Assembly (NCBI GenBank): GCA_904374465.1
Contig: CAJFFY010000008.1
Coordinates: 18,262 to 82,261 of the forward strand
Length of the DNA: 64,000 nt
Source of the DNA: an uncultured Subdoligranulum sp.
GTDB taxonomy: Bacteria; Bacillota; Clostridia; Oscillospirales; Ruminococcaceae
Reading direction: 5' to 3'
Shown here one piece after another: positions 51,017 through 59,177 of this stretch. The notes below the pieces were generated by a model. It saw nothing but the letters and a program-made list of their open reading frames with translations, was not told the DNA's origin and ran no database searches. Numbering within the stretch: the stretch's first letter is position 1; every line of letters begins with the position of its first letter. The translations under genes were made by a program, and so were the position numbers.

Positions 51017-51163
51017 TTACGGGTTGGCGTCCTGGTCTTCGTGGCCGCGGGTCGCCTTATTTAAAAGGTAAACAGCCAGGATGATGACACCGATCACCAG
51101 AAAGATGCCCAGCATCCCCACCAGCATCATCGGCAGGGTAGTGGCCAGCGATGCAACATTCAT
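51017..51163 (-). CDS. OadG-like small subunit of a Na+-pumping decarboxylase
   Basis: A 48-aa protein with one membrane helix (LVGMLGIFLVIGVIILAVYLLN, about residues 14-35) and a short charged tail. That is the size and layout of a reduced OadG/gamma-type subunit, which helps assemble the alpha and beta subunits. ATG 51163 follows AAAGGAGG. It begins 13 nt after the beta-subunit gene and is ended by the terminator at 50973. No carboxyltransferase or biotin carrier gene is adjacent. The identity depends on the partner gene. Confidence 0.7.
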   Translation of the reverse strand: MNVASLATTLPMMLVGMLGIFLVIGVIILAVYLLNKATRGHEDQDANP

Positions 51164-51176
51164 AAAAAGGCCTCCT

Positions 51177-52310
51177 TTACATGCCCATCAGGGTCAGGAT
51201 CAAACCGCCGGCAATGACCGAGGCGATCTGGCCCGAAACGTTGACGCTGATGGAGTACATCAGCAGGAAGTTCTGGTTGTCCTCCGCCAGACCCATCTGA
51301 TTGACCACGCGGCCGCTCATGGGGAAGGCGGAAATGCCGGCGGCACCGATCATGGGATTGACCTTTTTGCCCTCCGGCAGGAACAGGTTCAGCAGTTTGG
51401 CAAAGAGCACACCGCCCGCCGTATCAAAGACGAAAGCAATCAGACCCAGCGCCAGGATCAGCAGCGTGTCGGGCTTGACAAATTTGTCGGCGGTCATCTG
51501 GCCGGCCACCGTCAGGCCCAGCACAATGGTGATCAGGTTGGCCAGCACGTTCTGGGCGGTCTCGGAAAGGGAATTCAGCACACCGCATTCCCGGATCAGG
51601 TTGCCGAACATCAGGAAGCCTACCAGCGCCACGCTGGCGGGGGCGACCAAGCCGGCCAGGATGGTCACCACGATGGGGAAGAGAATCTTGGTGGTTTTGG
51701 TCACGCTGCCCTTTTTGTAGGGCATGCGGATCAGCCGTTCCTTTTTGGTGGTGCACAGCCGGATCACCCGGGGCTGCACAATGGGCACCAGGGCCATGTA
51801 GCTGTAGGCTGCCACCATGATGGCACCCAGATATTTGCTGCCCAGGGTGTTGGCCACAAAGATGGCGGTGGGGCCGTCCGCCGCGCCGATGACGGCGATG
51901 GAAGCGGCGTCGGTCAACGGGAAGAACAATCCGGCCACCGCCAGCGTGAAGAAGATGCCGAACTGAGCGGCGGCACCGAACAACATCAGCCAGGGCTTTT
52001 CCAGCAGGGGGCCGAAGTCGATCATGGCGCCGATGCCGATGAAAAGCAGCAGCGGGAACAGTTCATTGGACATGCCCGCGTTAAACAGGGCGGTGATGGG
52101 GCCTTCGGTATCCCCCTGGGTGATGGCGCCCGAAAGGGGCAGGTTGACCAGAATGGCGCCGAACCCCATGGGCAGCAGCAGGCTGGGTTCCATCTTTTTG
52201 ACGATGCCCAGGTAGATCAGCAAACCGCCGATGATCCACATGACCACCATCTGCCAGGTCAGGTTGCCGAAGTTGGCAAATAACCCGGCGAAGGTCTGTG
52301 CAATGTTCAT
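51177..52310 (-). CDS. Sodium-translocating decarboxylase beta subunit (OadB/GcdB/MmdB family)
   Basis: A 377-aa membrane protein with about ten helices that couples decarboxylation of a carboxybiotin to Na+ export. Family signatures include GAMIDFGPLL, AADGPTAIFVANTLGSKYLG (the Asp in the Na+ path) and MIGAAGISAFPMSGRVVNQ. ATG 52310 has AAAAGGAGGAA upstream. The alpha (carboxyltransferase) and biotin subunits are not in the window, so the substrate (oxaloacetate, glutaconyl-CoA or methylmalonyl-CoA) is open. Transcription passes through a riboswitch-like leader at 52345-52494. Confidence 0.92.
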   Translation of the reverse strand: MNIAQTFAGLFANFGNLTWQMVVMWIIGGLLIYLGIVKKMEPSLLLPMGFGAILVNLPLSGAITQGDTEGPITALFNAGMSNELFPLLLFIGIGAMIDFGPLLEKPWLMLFGAAAQFGIFFTLAVAGLFFPLTDAASIAVIGAADGPTAIFVANTLGSKYLGAIMVAAYSYMALVPIVQPRVIRLCTTKKERLIRMPYKKGSVTKTTKILFPIVVTILAGLVAPASVALVGFLMFGNLIRECGVLNSLSETAQNVLANLITIVLGLTVAGQMTADKFVKPDTLLILALGLIAFVFDTAGGVLFAKLLNLFLPEGKKVNPMIGAAGISAFPMSGRVVNQMGLAEDNQNFLLMYSISVNVSGQIASVIAGGLILTLMGM

Positions 52311-52344
52311 ACAGAGATTCCTCCTTTTGTGTGGCAGGTGCAAT

Positions 52345-52389
52345 AAAAAAAGACCTTTGCCGCAGCAATACTAGGCTGCGGTAAAAGTC
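52345..52389 (-). terminator. Regulatory terminator in the decarboxylase leader
   Basis: On the minus strand, GACTTTTACCGCAG pairs with CTGCGGCAAAGGTC (two imperfect positions), followed by seven T. The 5' arm contains CTTTTACC, the 3' strand of the riboswitch-like P1 helix, so the two structures exclude each other. Confidence 0.82.
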
Positions 52390-52494
52390 TCAGTGCTTGG
52401 GTAGGGCCCCGGAACGCAGCATGCGCCCGTGATGACGAGGCCAAACACATAGCTGCCCGGTTGGGGCAGACTGTGCCGCTTACTCCCTTTTACC
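52380..52494 (-). ncRNA. yybP-ykoY-like metal-ion riboswitch (candidate)
   Basis: Minus-strand RNA of about 115 nt. The 5' end GGUAAAAGGGAGUAAGC pairs through GGUAAAAG with the 3' end CUUUUACC, forming P1. Inside are GGGAGUA, a CUGCCC/GGGCAG hairpin, GGCC-CGUCAUCACG, a GCGCA/UGCGU hairpin, CCCUACC and UGAGAC before P1 closes. These match my memory of the Mn2+-sensing yybP-ykoY consensus (GGGGAGUAG, CCUACC, GAGACCUUUGCC). P1 overlaps the terminator arm, predicting an ON switch. A Na+-sensing class is an alternative, given the downstream Na+ pump gene. Confidence 0.65.
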
Positions 52495-52504
52495 TGTAGT
52501 GTAC

Positions 52505-52533
52505 AGTATAGCAGTTCATGGGGCAAAAAACAA
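52505..52533 (-). promoter_or_regulatory. Promoter of the riboswitch-decarboxylase transcript
   Basis: Minus strand TTGTTT (plus 52528-52533), 17-nt spacer, TATACT (plus 52505-52510). It lies about 10 nt before the riboswitch-like P1. Confidence 0.7.
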
Positions 52534-52588
52534 GGTCCGCTTTGCACAAAACCGCCCGCGCGGCTTGGGCAGGGTGCATAAAAAAATG

Positions 52589-52617
52589 TTGACAAATGCT
52601 GCCATTACGGCTATTAT
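52589..52617 (+). promoter_or_regulatory. Sigma-A promoter of the sigma-factor gene
   Basis: TTGACA (52589-52594), 17-nt spacer, TATTAT (52612-52617). Confidence 0.72.
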
Positions 52618-52653
52618 AAAGGTGTTCGTATCTGCCTGGTGGAGAAGTTTTCC

Positions 52654-53196
52654 ATGCAAAAAATCGACGATGCCTTGCTTGTCCGTGCACAGCAGGGGGA
52701 TGAAACGGCACTGGCTGCCCTGATTGCCCGCATGATGCCGGCAATCCGCAAAGGGGCTGCGGCCTTTTATGCGCCCGGTTTGGATTTTGAGGATGCGGTG
52801 CAGGAGGGGCTGATCGGTTTATTCCAGGCGGTGCGCGGATACCAGCCTGCGTCCGGCACACCCTTTGCGGCTTATGCGGCTGCCTGTATCCGCCATGCCC
52901 AGCAGGATGCCCAGCGCGCAGCCCTGCGTAAAAAGCACGCACCGCTGAATTTCAGCGTGCCGCTGCCCGATGCCGAATCCATTGCCCAGCCGGGACCGGA
53001 GGAACTGGCCATCGCGGGGGAGCGCTATGCCGACACGCTGCAGCGTATGCGCACGGAACTTTCCCCCCTGGAACGTCGGGCTTTGGTGGCCAGCCTGCAC
53101 GGGCAGCCCGCCGCCCAAACGGCACAGGAACTCGGCACCACCCAAAAAGCTGTGGCCAATGCATTGGCCCGCGCCCGGCGCAAACTGCGCGGGTGA
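52654..53196 (+). CDS. RNA polymerase sigma-70 family factor (SigH-like)
   Basis: A 180-aa alternative sigma factor. Region 2 includes LDFEDAVQEGLIGLFQAVRGY and TPFAAYAAACIRHAQQDAQR; region 4 includes ELSPLERRALVASLHGQPAAQTAQELGTTQKAVANALARARRKL. Region 3 is reduced, as in SigH- or ECF-like factors. ATG 52654 has GGAGAAG about 7 nt upstream; GTG 52639 is in frame but overlaps the ribosome site. No anti-sigma gene is adjacent. The regulon is unknown. Confidence 0.85.
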   Translation: MQKIDDALLVRAQQGDETALAALIARMMPAIRKGAAAFYAPGLDFEDAVQEGLIGLFQAVRGYQPASGTPFAAYAAACIRHAQQDAQRAALRKKHAPLNFSVPLPDAESIAQPGPEELAIAGERYADTLQRMRTELSPLERRALVASLHGQPAAQTAQELGTTQKAVANALARARRKLRG

Positions 53197-53333
53197 ACCC
53201 CATGGATTCAGGCGTCTGCCTGGTCATATATCAATCTGCCCCCAGTAGCGCCTAAAATCAGTTCGTTGGTCCATTCCATATGTGTTGGTTTAGATTCTTC
53301 CGCGGGCAAATACAAACAGAGGAGATACCCATT

Positions 53334-53612
53334 ATGTTCGAAGACAAGACTTTGGTATGCAAGGATTGCGGCAAGGAGTTCGTCTGGACCGCCGGCGAGC
53401 AGGAATTCTACGCCAGCCGTGGTTTTGAGAACCAGCCCCAGCGCTGCAAGCCCTGCCGCGATGCCCGCAAGAATGCCACCCGCGGTGAGCGCCAGATGTT
53501 TGACGCTGTTTGCGCCAGCTGCGGCAAAGCCTGCAAGGTTCCCTTCCAGCCGCGTGAGGACCGCCCGGTCTACTGCAGCGAGTGCTTTGCAAAGATGAAA
53601 GAGAACGGCTGA
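53334..53612 (+). CDS. Zinc-ribbon domain protein
   Basis: A 92-aa protein with two Cys4-type knuckles. The first is CKDCGKEFVWTAGEQEFYASRGF...RCKPCR, the second CASCGKACKVPFQPREDRPVYCSECF, matching the double zinc-ribbon family common in Clostridia. It probably binds two Zn2+ and may contact nucleic acid or protein; no function is known. ATG 53334 has AGAGGAG upstream. Lys-rich and Arg-rich stretches are cytoplasmic. It is ended by a strong terminator. Confidence 0.87.
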   Translation: MFEDKTLVCKDCGKEFVWTAGEQEFYASRGFENQPQRCKPCRDARKNATRGERQMFDAVCASCGKACKVPFQPREDRPVYCSECFAKMKENG

Positions 53613-53654
53613 TTTACGCGCTGTAGACGTGTAACACAAGTTTGAATTTCCACT

Positions 53655-53694
53655 CCGCGCCCCGGTCGGCTCCGACTGGGGCGCGGTTTGTTTT
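53655..53694 (+). terminator. Intrinsic terminator after the zinc-ribbon gene
   Basis: CCGCGCCCCGGTCGG-CT-CCGACTGGGGCGCGG (one mismatched position) then TTTGTTTT. The T-run directly precedes the next ribosome site, so some read-through into the membrane protein gene is possible. Confidence 0.82.
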
Positions 53695-53708
53695 GGGGAG
53701 GTGGGCCT

Positions 53709-55154
53709 GTGCCCCGTGCAGCCAAAGGCAAAATGGCCGTCTGGTGTGTGGTCATTGCCGCCGCCGTGCTGCTGCTTTGCAGCAAATCTTCACCGTTGTT
53801 CGTCCTCAACGACTGGATGGACGCCAATATCTTTTTTACCATGGGCAAGTCGCTGTTCAACGGCAAGGTGCTTTACCGGGATGTCTTTGACCACAAAGGC
53901 CCGGTGCTCTACCTGGTGTACGGCCTGGGCTGGCTGCTGGATCACACCGGCTTTACCGGCGTATTTGTGCTGGAAGTGCTGGCTTTCGCCGTTTTCCTGG
54001 CCGAGGGACTGCACTGTGCCGCTTTGTGGACCGGCCGGCCGCTGCACCCCGCCTGGGCGGTGCTGCCTGCGGTGGCGGTGGCGGCCAGCCGGTCTTTTTC
54101 CCACGGGGGCAGCGCCGAGGAACTCCTGCTGCCCCTGCTGGGGGCGGCGCTCTGCGCGCTGCTGGCAGGACTGGAGCGGCAGCGTCCCATGCCGGGCAAG
54201 GCGGTGTTGTTGCATGGCCTGCTGGCCGGCTGTGCCCTCTGGCTCAAGTACACCGTGCTGGGTTTTTACCTGGTATGGGTGGCCCTGCTGACGGTTTGGT
54301 ACATCCGGCACCACTGGTGGCGGGCGCTGGGGCGCAGCTGCGGCCTTTACCTGGCAGGCATGGCGCTGGCCACGCTGCCCTGGGGGGTGTATTTCGGCAT
54401 CCACGGAGCGCTGGGGGACTGGTTTACCGCGTATTTTTACGATAACCTCTTCCTCTACTCCGGAACCGGCGGCGGGGTGGTTGCGCTGGCGCAACATTTC
54501 TGGTGGGCTGTGCGGGATGCCCTGCCCGGGGCGGCCCTGACAGCACTTTTTGTGGTGTGGGCTGCGGTTACCCGGCATCGCAAAGCTGCCATGGCAGTGT
54601 GTCTGCTGGCGGGCGGGCTGGGGCTTACCAGCCTGATGGGCGGATATCTGGTGTATTACGGGCTGGTGATGGCGGTGTTTGTCCCGTTGGGGCTGGTACC
54701 GCTGGCGACACTGGCGGCGCGGATCCCTCTGCCGGCTCCGGGGGCAAGATTGCTGCCTGCGGCGGTGCTGGCGCTGGGAGTGGCCGGTTGTTGGGTGGGC
54801 AGCCCCAACGCCCCGCTGCGGGGCCGGGATGCCGAGGCGATGCCTCAATACCGCTTTGCTCAGACCATCGCAGAAACACCCGGGGCCACGCTGCTCAACT
54901 ACGGCACGCTGGACGGCGGCTTTTACACCGCCACAGGACTGTTGCCGCCCTGCCGGTATTTCTGTGTGACCAACATGCCGCTGCAGGACCAGTGGACCCA
55001 ACAGGATGCTCTGCTGGAGAACGGCGACATGGTGTATGCCGTGGCTCTGGTGGGCAATCTGCAGGACCACTTTCCTCGGTATCGATGCATCGACCAATGC
55101 AGCTACGACGGGGGAGAAGGAACGGTTACCTGGTACCTGTACCAGCGGCAATAA
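53709..55154 (+). CDS. GT-C/GT39-like polytopic membrane protein
   Basis: A 481-aa protein with about ten membrane helices and a soluble C-terminal part. After helix 1 the loop DWMDANIFFTMGKSLFNGKV and RDVFDHKGPVLYLVYGLG fit GT39/ArnT-like enzymes, which transfer sugars from polyprenyl phosphate on the outer membrane face. The start GTG 53709 has GGAGGT 7 nt upstream; the frame extends 21 nt further but only through the terminator T-run. It precedes a DUF2142 membrane protein gene, suggesting a cell-envelope glycan theme. Confidence 0.75.
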   Translation: MPRAAKGKMAVWCVVIAAAVLLLCSKSSPLFVLNDWMDANIFFTMGKSLFNGKVLYRDVFDHKGPVLYLVYGLGWLLDHTGFTGVFVLEVLAFAVFLAEGLHCAALWTGRPLHPAWAVLPAVAVAASRSFSHGGSAEELLLPLLGAALCALLAGLERQRPMPGKAVLLHGLLAGCALWLKYTVLGFYLVWVALLTVWYIRHHWWRALGRSCGLYLAGMALATLPWGVYFGIHGALGDWFTAYFYDNLFLYSGTGGGVVALAQHFWWAVRDALPGAALTALFVVWAAVTRHRKAAMAVCLLAGGLGLTSLMGGYLVYYGLVMAVFVPLGLVPLATLAARIPLPAPGARLLPAAVLALGVAGCWVGSPNAPLRGRDAEAMPQYRFAQTIAETPGATLLNYGTLDGGFYTATGLLPPCRYFCVTNMPLQDQWTQQDALLENGDMVYAVALVGNLQDHFPRYRCIDQCSYDGGEGTVTWYLYQRQ

Positions 55155-55158
55155 CCGT

Positions 55159-55187
55159 TTGCGCTTTTGGCGGGATTGCAGTATAAT
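55159..55187 (+). promoter_or_regulatory. Sigma-A promoter of the DUF2142 gene
   Basis: TTGCGC (55159-55164), 17-nt spacer, TATAAT (55182-55187). Confidence 0.75.
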
Positions 55188-55229
55188 AACAGCGATATCC
55201 GCAAATCCTCAAAGAAAGGCGGCAATTCC

Positions 55230-57497
55230 ATGTCGAAACCTTCGCGCATCCGCCATGTGGCCGTGGCCCTGATCGCGGCGCTGCTGGCGGCCGTCGCCGT
55301 CTGGTGGCTTTGCCGCTGGGTGGGCTATGATCTGCAGGAGCGGCTGGGCAACCAGCCTGTGTACGAAATCCTCAACGATACGTACAGCCAGATTGTGGAC
55401 CTGCCGGAGGATGGACTGACCCAGACCATCCATCTGGAAGCCGGCCAGGCATTTTACGGGGTGCGTTTGAAATTCAGCACCCACGGGCAGCTGTACAAAT
55501 CCGGTATGGTGATGGTGGACGTCACCAACGAAGCTGGGAAGCTGGTTATGCAGTCGGCAGGCAACTTCCTCAATATTTTTGACGATACCTTTACCGAATT
55601 CACCACCCCCAATCCCTACATTCCCCAAGAGGCCGAGAACCTGACGGTGCACCTGTACAATGCGGTGCCCTGGGACGGCCCGCTGGGTCTGTGGGCCAGT
55701 GAAGGGGAAGTGGACGGCATGCCGCTGTGTGCCGGGGATGCAAACGGTGCCTCGCTGGATGCCACGCTGGCAGTCCAGCTGGTGGCCGATTATTCCGGCA
55801 GCTGGCCCACGGTTCTGGCCGAACAGCTGGCATTGCCGCTGGCGGCGGCCGCTTTCTGTGCGGTACTGCTGGCGGTGTTCCATGCACCTCTGGCGGTGCT
55901 GGTGGCGGCAGTGGGGCTTTGCCTGGGGTACAGTTTTACCCAGGTGACCCCGGCGTTGGTGGCCCCCGACGAGTATACCCACCTGGCAGCAGCCTATGAG
56001 CTGGCCAGCACGTGGAGCGGTCAGCAGGCTGCCACCGCGGACGGTAAATTGCTGGTGCGTGCCTGTGATGCACCGCATTTTTCCACCAAAACCGGGGAGA
56101 TTGGCATTTTCGCCTACAAGGCACAGGCCTACGCCAAGATTTTGGAACAGTGTTCCACCGATGCGCCCACCGAAGTCAGTGAGGCGGATGCCGGGCAGGG
56201 CACGGCCAACTATTGGGCCCAGGCGGCCGGCATCTGGCTGGCCCGCAGCAGGGGCGAAAATTTCTATACCATGCTGCAGTACGGGCGTGTGGCCAATCTG
56301 CTGTTGTACCTGGTGCTGGTGGTGGCGGCCGTGGCTGTGGCACCGGCGGTCTTGCGGGGGCTGTTTGCCTGTGTGGCGCTGCTTCCCATGCCGTTGCAGC
56401 TGGCGGGCAGCCTTTCGCCCGATGCCGGGGTGCTGGGTGCCGTCTTCCTGTTTGTGGCTTTGTGCATGACACTGCGGCAACAATCGGCTGCCCGCTGGCA
56501 GCTGGTGCTGCTGGTGGGACTGGCTGCGGCCGTGGCACCGGCCAAGGCTATCTACCTGCCGGTGGTGCTGCTCTGCCTGGCCATCCCGGCGGAGCACCTG
56601 GATCCTCGCCGCGCACCGGCTGCGTCCTGTGTGCGGTTGGGACCGGTGACCTGTCTGCCGGGGCGGCTGGTGCAGGTGGTGACGCTGCTGGCGGCGGTGG
56701 TCCTGTGGACCGTTGCCAACCTGTCTGCGCTGGCCTACGCTGCGCGGGATATGAACCGCATGCTGTTGGCGGCAGCCGCCCTGGGCGGTATGGCCCTGTT
56801 GGCGGTGCTGGTGTGGCTGTACACCCGGGTACGGGCCAACCCCGTGCGGTTGCACTGGTTCAAAAGGGGACTGGTACTCCTGGCGCTGCTGGCTGTGGCC
56901 GGCGGGCTGTACGTCTTTTCCCATATGGGCGGCGGGCTGACGCCGGAACAACTGCTGGAAATCCAGCCCAACGGAGATTCCGTCTGGACCTTCTCCTTCG
57001 GATATATCTGCCGCAATCTGCCGGCCACGCTCAAATTGTTGCTGCGCACCCTGCCGGAGCAGGGCGGACTGTGGCTGCAAGGTTTGCTGGGCACCACGCT
57101 GGGCGAACCCATTGTTTACCGCATTGATGTGAGCTGGCTGCTGGGCATTGGTTTGCTGCTGATGCTGCTGGCAGTGGCGCTGCCCGCCCGGCAGGAATCG
57201 CCGCTTCTGACCCGCCGCGCCTCGGCAGGGGTGACAGCCATTCTGATTTGTGTTATACTGGCGGTGTTGGCGGCCGCGCTCAACTGGACGCCCATCAACT
57301 ACCAGACTCTCTTCGGAATGCAGGGCCGCTATCTGTTGCCGGTGCTGCCGCTGGCGTTGCTGCTCCTTAAAAATACCCGCTGGGTTACCGTGCAGCGCCC
57401 CGTAGCCCATGGCGCTGCGCTCGGCGTGGCCCTTCTCAACCTGTTGACCCAACTGCAAGGTTTCAGCCTCTATGCGACCTGGCAGTCGGTTTCATAA
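55230..57497 (+). CDS. DUF2142 domain membrane protein
   Basis: A 755-aa protein. One N-terminal helix precedes an extracytoplasmic domain of about 200 residues, then about 11 helices. The segment APDEYTHLAAAYELA after the second helix, with its Asp-Glu pair and His, and GRYLLPVLPLALLLL near the C-terminus match DUF2142, a GT-C-like family often near surface polysaccharide genes. ATG 55230 has AAAGGCGG upstream. The function is unproven; a lipid-linked sugar transferase or flippase-associated role is plausible. Confidence 0.85.
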   Translation: MSKPSRIRHVAVALIAALLAAVAVWWLCRWVGYDLQERLGNQPVYEILNDTYSQIVDLPEDGLTQTIHLEAGQAFYGVRLKFSTHGQLYKSGMVMVDVTNEAGKLVMQSAGNFLNIFDDTFTEFTTPNPYIPQEAENLTVHLYNAVPWDGPLGLWASEGEVDGMPLCAGDANGASLDATLAVQLVADYSGSWPTVLAEQLALPLAAAAFCAVLLAVFHAPLAVLVAAVGLCLGYSFTQVTPALVAPDEYTHLAAAYELASTWSGQQAATADGKLLVRACDAPHFSTKTGEIGIFAYKAQAYAKILEQCSTDAPTEVSEADAGQGTANYWAQAAGIWLARSRGENFYTMLQYGRVANLLLYLVLVVAAVAVAPAVLRGLFACVALLPMPLQLAGSLSPDAGVLGAVFLFVALCMTLRQQSAARWQLVLLVGLAAAVAPAKAIYLPVVLLCLAIPAEHLDPRRAPAASCVRLGPVTCLPGRLVQVVTLLAAVVLWTVANLSALAYAARDMNRMLLAAAALGGMALLAVLVWLYTRVRANPVRLHWFKRGLVLLALLAVAGGLYVFSHMGGGLTPEQLLEIQPNGDSVWTFSFGYICRNLPATLKLLLRTLPEQGGLWLQGLLGTTLGEPIVYRIDVSWLLGIGLLLMLLAVALPARQESPLLTRRASAGVTAILICVILAVLAAALNWTPINYQTLFGMQGRYLLPVLPLALLLLKNTRWVTVQRPVAHGAALGVALLNLLTQLQGFSLYATWQSVS

Positions 57498-57529
57498 AAC
57501 GAATATCTCATCAGAAAGGAAAACTTCCC

Positions 57530-57736
57530 ATGACTGTTACGAAAGATACCATCATTGCCGAAATTCTCAACAACGATCCCGCCCAGGGCTGCGTGCCCAT
57601 CTTCCTGGCCACCGGTATGCACTGCCTGGGCTGCATGGCCGCCCACGGCGAGACGGTGGAGCAGGCCTGCGCCGTCCATGGCGTGGATGCCGACGCCCTG
57701 GTTGCGCAGCTGAACGACTACTTTGCGCACCAGTAA
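57530..57736 (+). CDS. DUF1858 domain protein (redox disulfide type)
   Basis: A 68-aa protein with the DUF1858 pattern: TKDTIIAEILNNDPAQ, CVPIFLATGMHCLGC and GETVEQACAVHGVDADALVAQLN. The CLGC motif suggests a redox-active or metal-binding pair; relatives are annotated as hybrid-cluster-associated disulfide proteins. ATG 57530 has AGAAAGGA upstream. Its last 14 nt overlap the start of the trmK-like gene, so translation of that gene is probably coupled to it. Confidence 0.87.
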   Translation: MTVTKDTIIAEILNNDPAQGCVPIFLATGMHCLGCMAAHGETVEQACAVHGVDADALVAQLNDYFAHQ

Positions 57737-58397
57737 ACTTCCGCGGCTGGATGACCGCCTGGCCGCTGCCTTTGCCTATGTACGGCCGGGGCATGCGGCG
57801 GCGGATATCGGCTGCGATCATGGCAAATTAACTGCCGCACTGGCGGGCAGCGGTCGCTGCCCGCTTGTTTTGGCTTGCGACCTGCGCCCCGATCCGCTGG
57901 AAAAGGCCCGGCGGCTGTGCGCTCCCTACGGGGAAAAGGTGCAATGCCGGTTAGGCAATGGCTTGTCGGTGGTGGCACCCGGCGAGGTGGAGGACATCAT
58001 CATCGCCGGTATGGGGGCCGAGACCATCATCGAGATTCTGGAAGCTGCCCCCTGGGTGCGGGATACCCGGTACAACCTGGTGCTGGTACCGGCCACCAAA
58101 CACAGCATTTTGCGCCGTTGGCTGGCACGCAGCGGCTTTGCCCTGGTGGGGGAAACTTTGTGTCAGGCGGCCGGCCGCTGGTATGCGGTGATGAACGCCC
58201 GCTTTGCCGGCACCGGCCATGAGCCGGACGGGCTGGAATGCCTGTGCGGCAAGACGGAAGGCCAGCCGGGGTTTGCGGCCTATTGCGCCCAGCAAAACAC
58301 GAAACTGAAGAAATACCGCCTTGGCCTGGCACCCGGCCCGGAAGCTGATGCGGTGGATGCACTGATTCAAGAATTGGAGAGACGCGCATGTCTGTGA
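57723..58397 (+). CDS. trmK: tRNA (adenine(22)-N1)-methyltransferase TrmK family
   Basis: A 224-aa SAM-dependent methyltransferase. The SAM loop is ADIGCDHGKLTAAL, followed by ACDLRPDPLEKAR and IIIAGMGAETIIEIL, the DUF633/TrmK pattern. It methylates N1 of A22 in certain tRNAs. The start is TTG 57723, inside the end of the DUF1858 gene; no ATG lies near the family N-terminus, and the ribosome site is poor, fitting translational coupling. It overlaps the Nif3-like gene by 10 nt, an order (trmK-nif3) seen widely in Firmicutes. Confidence 0.9.
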   Translation: MRTSKLPRLDDRLAAAFAYVRPGHAAADIGCDHGKLTAALAGSGRCPLVLACDLRPDPLEKARRLCAPYGEKVQCRLGNGLSVVAPGEVEDIIIAGMGAETIIEILEAAPWVRDTRYNLVLVPATKHSILRRWLARSGFALVGETLCQAAGRWYAVMNARFAGTGHEPDGLECLCGKTEGQPGFAAYCAQQNTKLKKYRLGLAPGPEADAVDALIQELERRACL

Positions 58398-59146
58398 CGG
58401 TACAGGAAATTTTGCGGGAACTGACGGCTTTTGCCCCGCCGGAGCTTGCCTGCAGTTGGGACAATGTGGGACTTCTGGTGGACGCGGGGCGTCCGGTGGA
58501 CAAGGTGCTCACGGCGCTGGATATCACCCCCGACGTGGTACAGGAGGCCGCCGCTGCGGGCTGTCAGCTGATTGTCAGCCATCATCCGGTGATCTTTAAT
58601 CCCATGAAGCATATCACAGCCGACGATGTGCCGGCGCTGCTGCTGCAAAACGGCATCTCGGGCATCTGCATGCACACCAATCTGGATGCCACGGCAGGCG
58701 GCGTCAACGATACGCTGGCCGATCTGTTGGGCATCTCCCGGGAGGACCGCCGCAACTTTGCGGAGAATTGCGGCCGTGTGGGTTCGGTCCCCGCCACCAC
58801 GGTGGCCGACCTGGCCCGCTTTTGTGTCGAGCATCTGCACACCGCCGTCAAATATGTGGACAGCGGTAAGCCGGTCACCCGTCTGGCTGAAGTCAGCGGA
58901 GGCGGCGGCAGCTATCTGCAGGAGGCCATCGACGAAGGCGCAGACTGCCTGGTCACCGGGGAAGCTGCCCATCACATCGCCCTGCTGGCCCGGCAGAAGG
59001 GAATCGGGCTGGTGGTGGCCGGCCATTGGGGCACCGAGCAGGGCATTGCCGATGTGCTGGCTGCCCGGCTGCAGCAGGCATTTCCTGCACTGACGGTGCA
59101 CCATGCCGCGGCCGACACCGACCCTTATACGTATCTGACTGTTTGA
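58388..59146 (+). CDS. Nif3-like dinuclear metal-centre protein
   Basis: A 252-aa member of the Nif3/GTP-cyclohydrolase-I-type-2 family. The metal ligands are seen in LIVSHHPVIF, CMHTNLDATAGGVND, and the C-terminal VVAGHWGTEQGI. Length is that of the short form lacking the central insertion. The biochemical role is unsettled. ATG 58388 overlaps the trmK end. The next gene, rqcH, follows after 31 nt. Confidence 0.93.
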   Translation: MSVTVQEILRELTAFAPPELACSWDNVGLLVDAGRPVDKVLTALDITPDVVQEAAAAGCQLIVSHHPVIFNPMKHITADDVPALLLQNGISGICMHTNLDATAGGVNDTLADLLGISREDRRNFAENCGRVGSVPATTVADLARFCVEHLHTAVKYVDSGKPVTRLAEVSGGGGSYLQEAIDEGADCLVTGEAAHHIALLARQKGIGLVVAGHWGTEQGIADVLAARLQQAFPALTVHHAAADTDPYTYLTV

Positions 59147-59177
59147 TCCCGGCCGCTGGGCCGGAAGGAGCTTTTGT

